Shown here: piece after piece, positions 57,305-64,000 of the stretch
Layout of the letters: every line of letters starts with the position of its first letter
Position numbering within the stretch: the first letter of the stretch is position 1
Assembly (NCBI GenBank): GCA_963761525.1
Contig: CAVXHG010000007.1
Coordinates: 186,001-250,000 of the forward strand
DNA: 64,000 bases
Source of the DNA: BOG-931 sp963761525
GTDB lineage: Bacteria; Pseudomonadota; Alphaproteobacteria; Rhizobiales; Xanthobacteraceae
Direction of reading: 5' to 3'
Translations under genes and position numbers: made by a program
The notes under the pieces: generated by a model
Databases searched by the model: none
Told to the model about the DNA's origin: nothing
Seen by the model: the letters and a program-made list of their open reading frames with translations, nothing else

Positions 57305-58450
57305 TTATCCGCGCGCCAAGCCTAAAGTCTTGGTTGCGAGTGCAGCACCCTCGACCAGCGAGCGCAATTTGGCCCAGGCGATCTGCGGGTGCGATCGGCC
57401 GCCGAAGCCGCAGTCGGTGCCGGCGACGACATTTTGTGCGCCGACCAAGCGCGCATAACGCTGCAGCCGCTGCGAAACCAGTTCGGGGTGTTCAACCACG
57501 TCAGTCGAGTGCGTAACGACACCGGGGATAAGGATTTTGCCTGGCGGCAGCTTGACCTTCTCCCACACCGCAAATTCGTGCTCGTGGCGCGCATTGGCGC
57601 CTTCGATCAGATAGGCCTGTGCTTTCACTTTGAGCACGAGATCGACGATGCGATCCAGTTCGAGATCGTAAGCATGGGGTCCGTGCCAACTGCCCCAGCA
57701 TAGATGATAGCGGACGCGATCTTCCGGAATGTTGCGTAGCGCGTGGTTGAGCGCTTCGATCCGCATTTCGCTTCGTGCGCGAAACGCTTCAAGTCCCATG
57801 CCGAGGCCGATGCGATCCCACAGCGCCGGCAGCCAGGCGTCATCGACCTGCAAGATCAGCCCGGCGGCAGCGATGGCCTCGTACTCGACGCGCATCGCTT
57901 CGGAGAGCGCGAAAACATATTCCTCGTCGTTCTTGTAGTACCGGTTGGGGCGATAGACTTCGAGACTGGCTGGAGCGGTGGAGGTGAGGAACACATTGTT
58001 TGTCCCCGCAGCCGCGACCGTAAGGTCGATTTCCTTCTTCAGCGCCGCTTGCCCGATATAACTGACTGGTCCGGTGCAGGCTTGAACCGGGCGCTTCTTT
58101 CCCATTTGCGCGCCGGGTGTATAGAACAGCGTGCCGCGCTCGTTGGCATATTTGTAGAACGCAGCGAAGTCTTCGCGGTCCTTGCCCTGCTCGATCAGTG
58201 GCTTGCCTTCCGGTTCGTCAATCTCAGTGAAGCCACCGAACCGGGACTGCATATAGCGCAGCCAGTCGCCGCCTTTGGCGAACTCACCTTCGTTGATGAC
58301 GTCGATGCCGGTCTCGCGTTGCTGTGCGACGATGGCGGCAACGTCATCCGCAAGACGCGAGTCGTCGCCGGTCGCGAGGCCTCTGTCCGCTGACAGGAAT
58401 GGAAGGCTGCCGACGTGTGTCGTCAGTATTTTTGAATCGCTGCGCTGCAC
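57305..58450 (-). CDS. MetE-like zinc methyltransferase-type protein, paralogue 3
   Basis: A 381-residue protein like the C-terminal half of cobalamin-independent methionine synthase: ILTTHVGSLPF at the start, LQVDDAWLPAL (substrate acid) and zinc ligands H249-x-C251 (YHLCWGSW) and C347 (TDCGFGG). It differs from the pair at 6.8-8.9 kb by an intact TTHVGSLP motif and IEGANARHEHE, so is nearer to true MetE. Such "short MetE" proteins need a methyl-donor partner or use other donors. It begins 6 bp after the D-aminoacylase gene's stop, so they are co-transcribed. Confidence 0.85.
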   Translation of the reverse strand: MQRSDSKILTTHVGSLPFLSADRGLATGDDSRLADDVAAIVAQQRETGIDVINEGEFAKGGDWLRYMQSRFGGFTEIDEPEGKPLIEQGKDREDFAAFYKYANERGTLFYTPGAQMGKKRPVQACTGPVSYIGQAALKKEIDLTVAAAGTNNVFLTSTAPASLEVYRPNRYYKNDEEYVFALSEAMRVEYEAIAAAGLILQVDDAWLPALWDRIGLGMGLEAFRARSEMRIEALNHALRNIPEDRVRYHLCWGSWHGPHAYDLELDRIVDLVLKVKAQAYLIEGANARHEHEFAVWEKVKLPPGKILIPGVVTHSTDVVEHPELVSQRLQRYARLVGAQNVVAGTDCGFGGRSHPQIAWAKLRSLVEGAALATKTLGLARG

Positions 58451-58456
58451 TGATCT

Positions 58457-60196
58457 TTATTCCGCGGCGCGGAGCCCTTCACCGACGTGGCCGTCACGTA
58501 CCAGCTTGCCGGGCAGCGCGCCGGTATGCTTGCCACGCTCGAAAATCTGCGTGCCGGCGACGAAGGTTGCTTCGTAGCCATCGACTTTCTGCACGAATCG
58601 CCGCCCCTGCGCCGGCATATCGTGGACCAATTCCGGCTTCTGCACCTGCAGCCTGTCATAATCGATAATGTTGATATCGGCGCGCAGTCCCGGCGTAAGC
58701 CGGCCGCGATCGGACAGGCCAAAGAAATCGGCGGTCTCGCTGGTTTGACGTTTGACCAGCATTTCGACTGGCAGTTTTGGCCCGCGGCTGCGGTCGCGGC
58801 TCCAGTGCGTAAGCATGAATGTCGGCACGCCGGCGTCGACAATCGACGTGCAATGGGCGCCGCCATCGCTCAAACCAAGCAGACAGGCCGGATCGTTGAG
58901 CATCTGGTAGATCGGCTCATGATCGCCGGTGACGTAATTTACCACCGGGAAGTAGAGATACTGGCCGTCTTCCAGAATGTAATCGTAGGCGACTTCCTCA
59001 GGAGTGCGGCCTTCGCGCTGCGCGATTGCGGCAACGCTCTTTTCCGGGCCCGGCTCGTAGTCCGGCGGATTGCCCATGACAAAGAACTTGTCGAATTTCT
59101 TCGCGACAACCTGGCGGAATTGCGCAAGTTTTTCGATTTCCGCGTCGGAAGGCACGTCGGCCAGGATTTCGCGCCGGACCTCGGGATCGCGCAGGCGGCG
59201 GCGCTGTTCTTCGAGCGGCAGGCTTTGCAGCTTCTTGTAGCTCGGCCGCACCGTGAACGGATTGAGTGCGGTACCGATGCCCATCATCACACCGATCGGC
59301 CGGCCCGCCATCTGTGCCGTAACGGGCAGGCCCTGCGCGCGCATTTCGTGCGTGGCCTTGATCAGGCGCCGCCAGCGCTCCGGATCGGCGTAGCGGTCGG
59401 TGAGCAGGTACCAGACCGGGCGGCCGGTGCTTTGCGCCTGCTTGCGGATCCAGCGCAGTTCGAATTCCTCGTCGTCGAAATCCGAATTCATGCCGAATGC
59501 GCCGGTGCCGGTAATGCCCAGCGCCTGTCCGATGCCGAGCAGTTCGTGGTCGTCTGCATCGCGCGATGGCACCAGTTCGCCGTCCGGTGTCTTGTGCGAG
59601 TCGGTGCGCGATGTCGTGAAGCCGAACGCGCCCGAGCGCAACGCTTCGACAGTGATGTCGCGCATCTTGGCGATATCGTCCGGCGTTGCCGGCTCGCGGC
59701 GGATAGCGCGGTCGCCCATCACATTGACGCGCACGGGCAGGTGAGCGATCTGCGCACCGATATCGATAGCGCGGGGCCGGCGCTCGAGTTCATCCATAAA
59801 TTGCGGGAAGCTTTCCCATTCCCAGTTCAGTCCGGCGGCGAGAACCGGATTGGGAATCTCCTCGACGCCCTCCATCAGATCCATCAGAGCGCCGCGGTGC
59901 TCTTTTTTCACTGGCGCGAAGCCAACGCCGCAATTACCGAACAGCGCCGTGGTAACGCCGTGCCAGGATGATGGCGCGAGCAGGGGATCCCACATCGCCT
60001 GACCGTCATAGTGCGTGTGCACGTCGACCCAGCCCGGCGTGACCGTCAGCCCGTTGGCGTCGATCTCACGTTTGCCGGGACCTTGCTTGCCGCCAATTGC
60101 AGCGATGCGGCCACCCGAAATCGCAATGTCGCCCGCAAATGCTGCTTTGCCGGTGCCATCGATAATTGTACCGCGGCGAATGACGATGTCGTGCAT
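58457..60196 (-). CDS. N-acyl-D-amino-acid deacylase-like amidohydrolase
   Basis: A 579-residue metal-dependent amidohydrolase of the D-aminoacylase type. The N-terminal beta part (MHDIVIRRGTIIDGTGKAAF) precedes the metal motif (PGWVDVHTHYDGQAMWDP, H60 and H62). GNCGVGFAPV contains the Cys that in D-aminoacylase binds zinc, and LGLSDGGAHCTSIVDAGV holds the catalytic Asp. Downstream on the minus strand come the MetE-like gene and the AAHS importer. It may deacylate an N-acyl amino acid or act on another cyclic amide. Confidence 0.85.
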   Translation of the reverse strand: MHDIVIRRGTIIDGTGKAAFAGDIAISGGRIAAIGGKQGPGKREIDANGLTVTPGWVDVHTHYDGQAMWDPLLAPSSWHGVTTALFGNCGVGFAPVKKEHRGALMDLMEGVEEIPNPVLAAGLNWEWESFPQFMDELERRPRAIDIGAQIAHLPVRVNVMGDRAIRREPATPDDIAKMRDITVEALRSGAFGFTTSRTDSHKTPDGELVPSRDADDHELLGIGQALGITGTGAFGMNSDFDDEEFELRWIRKQAQSTGRPVWYLLTDRYADPERWRRLIKATHEMRAQGLPVTAQMAGRPIGVMMGIGTALNPFTVRPSYKKLQSLPLEEQRRRLRDPEVRREILADVPSDAEIEKLAQFRQVVAKKFDKFFVMGNPPDYEPGPEKSVAAIAQREGRTPEEVAYDYILEDGQYLYFPVVNYVTGDHEPIYQMLNDPACLLGLSDGGAHCTSIVDAGVPTFMLTHWSRDRSRGPKLPVEMLVKRQTSETADFFGLSDRGRLTPGLRADINIIDYDRLQVQKPELVHDMPAQGRRFVQKVDGYEATFVAGTQIFERGKHTGALPGKLVRDGHVGEGLRAAE

Positions 60197-60302
60197 GGAG
60201 CCACTCCCTGATGGCGGAGATAGATAGCGCCTTGATTAATTAATTTGACCAATGATGCATCCGCCCAGACGGCGATGCAACGCTCCATCAGGGCTGGCGA
60301 AG

Positions 60303-60713
60303 CTAAGATTTCGTGGCGCGAGCTTGCATCCAACGTGTCAGCCAGACACTAAATTTCTGTACTCGGGTGTTCTGAAACGAGCGAATAAGCCAGCCATCGT
60401 CAGTTCGAACTATCACGTAGGTTTGGTAGGAGACCTTGCGTCCGCTGCCGACGGTATGAACAAGCGCGACATCATTCGAAAGCAGTTCAAGGCTTTCTAT
60501 TTCAGCCGACAGCTTGGTGCCTTTGAGGACGCCGCGAAAGAGCGAACTATGCAGCTCGGTATTTTCGCTGCGGCCGCGAAGGTGGATGCCGTTAAACGTA
60601 ATATAATCTGACTGTTGGGTAAAACATGCCGCATAGGCTTCCGCGTCGGCACGCGCCCAGGCATCGTACAACCGCGCCAAAAGGGCGCGAATGTCGGGTT
60701 CTTCGTCAGCCAC
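60303..60713 (-). CDS. SnoaL-like / SgcJ-EcaC family protein (NTF2 fold)
   Basis: A 136-residue protein of the NTF2-like cone fold: IRALLARLYDAWARADAEAY at the start, FTQQSDYITFNGIHLRG in the middle and YVIVRTDDGWLIRSFQNTRV at the end, as in the SgcJ/EcaC family. Such proteins are isomerases, hydrolases or binding proteins of unknown substrate. It begins 9 bp after the stop of the TetR regulator gene, so is co-transcribed with it. Confidence 0.8.
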   Translation of the reverse strand: MADEEPDIRALLARLYDAWARADAEAYAACFTQQSDYITFNGIHLRGRSENTELHSSLFRGVLKGTKLSAEIESLELLSNDVALVHTVGSGRKVSYQTYVIVRTDDGWLIRSFQNTRVQKFSVWLTRWMQARATKS

Positions 60714-60722
60714 GGTTCCGGC

Positions 60723-61361
60723 CTAAGACTTCGCCAACAAGCCGTTGAGCACGAGGTCCAGATGGGCCTCGAAATAAGCCTTCATATCAAGCGGCTTTCG
60801 CTTGTCGAACATCATGATCCAGAGATCGACCAGTGCAATCGGTGCGATCACGATTTGCGGTGCGTTGAGGATCGAAGAATTGCGGAATTCGCCGCTATCG
60901 ACCCCACGCTGGATTGCCTGCCGCAGCATGTCGAGGCACGGCCTCAGGATTTCTTCGTGGTAGCGATCGGCCAGTTCGGGAAATCGCGGCGCCTCTGCGA
61001 TCAGCATGCGCACCACTTCACGGCGGCGATCATCCTCGAGGATATGCTGATACATATAGCTGAACTGCGTGCGCAGCAGGTCTGCTGTCGAACCTTCGTG
61101 CGTCTCCAGCATCCCGTGAATGATATCGAACTTGGTCTTGGTGATCTCGCGCACCATCGAGATAAAGAGGTGCTCTTTATTCTCGAAGTAGACGTAGATC
61201 GTACCCTTGGTAACGCCGGCGCGCTCGGCGATCTGGTCGAGTGTAGTCGAGGCATAGCCGTTGCGGGAAAATTCGACGAAAGCGGCCTCCAGGATTTCCT
61301 GCGGCCGCTCCGCTTTACGGCGGCGCCGCACTTCCGGGCGCGTTTCCAACACTTCCGTCAT
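60723..61361 (-). CDS. TetR-family transcriptional repressor (RND efflux control)
   Basis: A 212-residue regulator. The N-terminal helix-turn-helix (TTLDQIAERAGVTKGTIYVY, about 39-58) and the preceding ILEAAFVEFSRNGYASTT match TetR. The C-terminal part (TAERYHEEILRPCLDMLRQA-like helices) is of the AcrR/TetR_C type. It diverges from an RND efflux operon with a 30-bp near-perfect palindrome between them, so it very likely represses both. The inducer is not known. Confidence 0.93.
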   Translation of the reverse strand: MTEVLETRPEVRRRRKAERPQEILEAAFVEFSRNGYASTTLDQIAERAGVTKGTIYVYFENKEHLFISMVREITKTKFDIIHGMLETHEGSTADLLRTQFSYMYQHILEDDRRREVVRMLIAEAPRFPELADRYHEEILRPCLDMLRQAIQRGVDSGEFRNSSILNAPQIVIAPIALVDLWIMMFDKRKPLDMKAYFEAHLDLVLNGLLAKS

Positions 61362-61396
61362 TCAGCCACCTAGCCATCAACAGCTCAAAAAAGTCA

Positions 61397-61426
61397 AGTT
61401 ATTGACTAACCGGATAGTAAATAACT
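61397..61426. promoter_or_regulatory. 30-bp near-perfect palindrome, probable TetR operator
   Basis: Half sites AGTTATTGACTAACC and GGATAGTAAATAACT are reverse complements except at two positions per half. It is centred between the divergent starts (61361 and 61454) and includes a TTGACT -35-like box for the efflux operon, so a bound TetR dimer (or pair of dimers) would block it. Confidence 0.85.
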
Positions 61427-61453
61427 ACCTTCCCACCTTCAGGGGGTGGTCCA

Positions 61454-63061
61454 GTGTTCGTATCTGGTCGGTTGAGGTGGTTTGCCGGTTCGGTTGACAA
61501 GGGCTTTGGCTCTTTGCGGCCGAGGGCTGTTTTAGCGGCGCTATCGCTGTTGACGCTTGCGGCCTGCGCGGTCGGGCCGGATTTTGTTGCGCCACAAGCG
61601 CCGCAGGGTGCTGGCTACACGCCTGAGGGCCAACCGGGAGCAACCGCATCGACCGATATGGCCGGTGGTGCGGCGCAGAAATTCGACATGGGCCGCGATA
61701 TTCCCGGCGAGTGGTGGAAGGTGTTTCACTCGAAGGAACTCGACGGTCTGATGGCCGAAGCCTTGCAAGCTAATCCGAGTCTTCAGGCGGCGCAGGCGGC
61801 GTTGTGGCAGGCGAAGGAAAACCTTTACGCGCAGCGCGGCAAGCTGTTGCCGTCGATCGACGCCAACGCGTCGGCGACGCGCCAGCAATTATCACCGGCG
61901 GAATTCGGCAGCGCCGGTGCGCCGTCAATTTTCAATCTGTTCCAGGCGACAGTGAACATCTCCTACGCGCCGGACGTATTCGGCGGCCAGCGCCGTCAGA
62001 TCGAATCGACGCAAGCGCAGGCCGAGTATCAGCGCTTCGAACTTGAAGCGACTTATCTCACGCTAACGTCGAACGTGGCGACCGCGGTGATTGCAGAAGC
62101 ATCGCTGCACGGCCAGATCGATGCGACGGTCGACATCATCAAGGCTGAGACCGATCAGCTCGACGTCGTGCGCAACCAGTTCACCGTCGGTGCTGCTGCC
62201 AAGACCGACGTGCTGACGCAACAGTCGGAAGTCGCGACTGCGCAGGCGACCTTGCCACCGCTGCAAAAGCAGCTTGAAGAACAGCATCACGTGCTGCTGG
62301 CGCTGATCGGGCGTTTCCCTAACCAGGCGACGCGCGATCGTCTCACTTTGGCGGCGTTGCAATTACCGACGCGGCTGCCGGTGAGCTTGCCGTCGCAGCT
62401 TATCGAGCAGCGGCCAGATGTCCGCGCCTCGGAAGCACAACTGCATCAAGCGAGCGCTGCAGTCGGCGTTGCCGAGGCTAATCGGCTACCGCAATTCAAC
62501 CTGACCGGTGATTACGGCAGCACGGCCTTGAACACAGCCACATTATTCACACCGGCCACTATTGTCTGGAGCGCTGCGGCAAGCGGCACGCAGCCGATCT
62601 TCCACGGCTTCCAGCTCCTGCACCTGCAACGCGCCGCCGAAGCCGGTTACGACATGGCGTTTGCGCAATACAAGAGCACCGTGCTGTCGGCGTTCCAGAA
62701 TGTCGCCGATGCATTGCGCGCGCTGCAACTCGACGCCGCCACGCTGCGAGCACAACGCGCGGCATTGGCTGCCGCATCCGATACGCTCGATCTCTCGCGC
62801 GGCCAGTACAAGCTCGGTGCCATTACCTATGTGATTCTGCTCAATGCACAGCGTAGCTATGCGCAGGCGCGGCTCGCCGTCGTGCAAGCGCAAGCGGCGC
62901 GTTATGCCGACACCGCCGCGTTGTTCCAGGCGCTTGGCGGTGGCTGGTGGAACCGCATCGACGTTGCACCCAATCCATATAGCAAAGACGATTCTGACGA
63001 TCACGTCGCCGCGCCGGAAACCGTACCGGGTACGCGGGCAGCACAGGAAGTTCCACAATGA
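61454..63061 (+). CDS. RND efflux outer membrane lipoprotein, NodT/OprM family
   Basis: Outer-membrane channel of a tripartite RND pump, 535 residues from GTG 61454. The lipobox is LTLAACAVGPDF (Cys 38), followed by two OEP repeats with the usual ANPSLQAAQAALWQAKEN and YAPDVFGGQRRQIESTQAQA; VEQRPDV-like motif SQLIEQRPDVRASEAQLHQA marks the NodT family. The C-terminal tail (KDDSDDHVAAPETVPGTRA) is acidic and probably disordered. It overlaps the adaptor gene by 4 bp (ATGA). Confidence 0.93.
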   Translation: MFVSGRLRWFAGSVDKGFGSLRPRAVLAALSLLTLAACAVGPDFVAPQAPQGAGYTPEGQPGATASTDMAGGAAQKFDMGRDIPGEWWKVFHSKELDGLMAEALQANPSLQAAQAALWQAKENLYAQRGKLLPSIDANASATRQQLSPAEFGSAGAPSIFNLFQATVNISYAPDVFGGQRRQIESTQAQAEYQRFELEATYLTLTSNVATAVIAEASLHGQIDATVDIIKAETDQLDVVRNQFTVGAAAKTDVLTQQSEVATAQATLPPLQKQLEEQHHVLLALIGRFPNQATRDRLTLAALQLPTRLPVSLPSQLIEQRPDVRASEAQLHQASAAVGVAEANRLPQFNLTGDYGSTALNTATLFTPATIVWSAAASGTQPIFHGFQLLHLQRAAEAGYDMAFAQYKSTVLSAFQNVADALRALQLDAATLRAQRAALAAASDTLDLSRGQYKLGAITYVILLNAQRSYAQARLAVVQAQAARYADTAALFQALGGGWWNRIDVAPNPYSKDDSDDHVAAPETVPGTRAAQEVPQ

Positions 63062-64000
63062 AGAAGCGCATGGTGATCATGCTGATCGCTGTCGCCGTCG
63101 TGTTCGGCGGAATCTTCGGATTCCAGGCGTTCAAGGCGATGATGATCAAGAAATTCATGAGCTCGATGGCGCAGCCGCCGCAGACGGTAACTGCGTTGAA
63201 GGCCGAGCAACAGCCAATGGCAGCCGAAACATCGAAGCAGTCGGCAGTCTGCGCGCCGTGAAGGGCGCGGACTTGTCGCTGGAAGTGTCCGGCGTGGTCG
63301 ATATCGATCTCGTTCAATTCCGGCGATGACGTCAACGAGGGCACGCTGCTGTTGAAGCTGCGGTCCGATGACGACCAGGCCAAGCTTCAATCGCTGCAGG
63401 CGACCGCCGACCTGAACCAGATCACCTACGATCGCGACCAGAAGCAGTTCAAGCTTCAGGCGGTCAGCCAGGCGACCATCGATACCGATGCCGCGAATTT
63501 GAAGAACGCCCAGGCGCAGGCGGCGCAGCAGCAGGCGATTCTCGACAAGAAAACCTTGAAAGCGCCGTTTACCGGGCACTTGGGCATTCGCGCGGTGGAT
63601 CTCGGCCAATATCTCGCCGCCGGCACCGTGATCGTGACGCTGCAGGCGCTCGATCCGATCTTCGTCGATTTCTTCGTACCGCAGCAGTCGATCGATCAGC
63701 TCAAGCTCGGTCAGACCGGTCGCGGTGAAGATCGATGCATTCAAGGGTCAGACCTTTCCCGGCGAGATTTCGGCAATCAATCCGAAAGTGGACTCCACGA
63801 CCCGCAACGTGCAGGTGCGCGCGACGTTGAAAAACCCCGATCACAAGCTCATTCCCGGCATGTATGCGACGATCGATATTTCCACCGGCGCTCCGCAGAA
63901 CTACGTCACGCTGCCGCAAACAGCGATCACATACAGCCCGTACGGCGATACTGTTTACATCGTCGATGAGAAGGGCAAGGACGCGGGCGGAAGTCGCAGC
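63058..64000 (+). pseudogene. RND efflux periplasmic adaptor (MFP), 3' end outside window, frame broken three times
   Basis: HlyD/AcrA-type adaptor. The start MKKRMVIMLIAVAVVFGGIF (one membrane anchor) is followed by EAVGSLRAVKGADLSLEVSG (frame change near 63225), FNSGDDVNEGTLLLKLRSDD (near 63308), a coiled-coil hairpin (TDAANLKNAQAQAAQQQAIL), the lipoyl part (APFTGHLGIRAVDLGQYLAA) and, after one extra G near 63718, VAVKIDAFKGQTFPGEISAI to the edge. Three breaks within 660 bp with all domains kept strongly suggest poor consensus here. The RND pump itself should follow outside the window. Confidence 0.85.

Overview
The window reads as chromosomal DNA of an alphaproteobacterium of the order Hyphomicrobiales, most likely a relative of Bradyrhizobium, Rhodopseudomonas or Xanthobacteraceae. 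This rests on the high-GC coding bias, the SRP RNA - dnaX - ybaB - recR block, the CpaA-F/Tad pilus locus, a DnaX variant without its zinc cysteines, the abundance of amidohydrolase, LIV and Bug-type uptake genes, and a palindromic intergenic repeat (near 8.9 kb and 33.5 kb) that I recall from such genomes. No IS element, prophage, CRISPR array, tRNA or rRNA was seen.

Layout. 0-10.3 kb: end of a branched-chain-amino-acid-type ABC operon (livG, livF), an HD hydrolase, a Bcr/CflA-type exporter and the potassium importer Kup. Then comes a tight three-gene unit of an ACMSD-like amidohydrolase and two MetE-like zinc proteins, closed by an inverted livK-type binding protein. 10.5-20.5 kb is mostly housekeeping: DUF1499 and metallo-beta-lactamase proteins, recR/ybaB/dnaX with the SRP RNA just upstream, a HIT protein, a flavin monooxygenase, an RcnB-like secreted protein, NudC, a PfkB kinase and an Lrp regulator. 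20.5-33.4 kb: a Tad (Flp) pilus locus, with two TadE-like genes and a secretin-N-domain protein on the minus strand, flp-cpaABCDEF-tadBC on the plus strand, and tadD facing back. 33.5-42.7 kb: PhoU, a SemiSWEET, a class II aldolase, an RnfD-like membrane protein coupled to a DUF2330 secreted protein, an NMT1-like protein, a Tat-type amidohydrolase, a HiPIP and a MATE exporter. 42.7-43.9 kb is a gene-free stretch full of hairpins. 43.9-51.4 kb is catabolic: Rieske oxygenase, molybdopterin oxidoreductase (BisC/TorA type), amidohydrolase, Bug binding protein and D-2-hydroxyacid dehydrogenase. 51.9-55.8 kb concerns translation and RNA: EttA, an RhlE helicase and a second-type IF-1. 55.8-60.7 kb: an AAHS-type importer, a third MetE-like protein, a D-aminoacylase-like enzyme and a SnoaL-like protein. 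60.7-64 kb: a TetR regulator diverging from an RND efflux outer membrane protein and adaptor across a 30-bp near-perfect palindrome; the adaptor runs off the window.

About sixteen single-base frame breaks interrupt otherwise well-conserved genes. Several sit in short homopolymers and can be undone by adding or removing one base. I treat most as probable assembly indels rather than true decay, but type the affected genes as pseudogene because the frame is broken as given.

The most interesting candidates for new biology are the amidohydrolase plus MetE-like pair (5.7-8.9 kb), the RnfD-like/DUF2330 pair (35.7-37.8 kb) and the structured gene-free block at 42.7-43.9 kb. None can be assigned a function from sequence alone.
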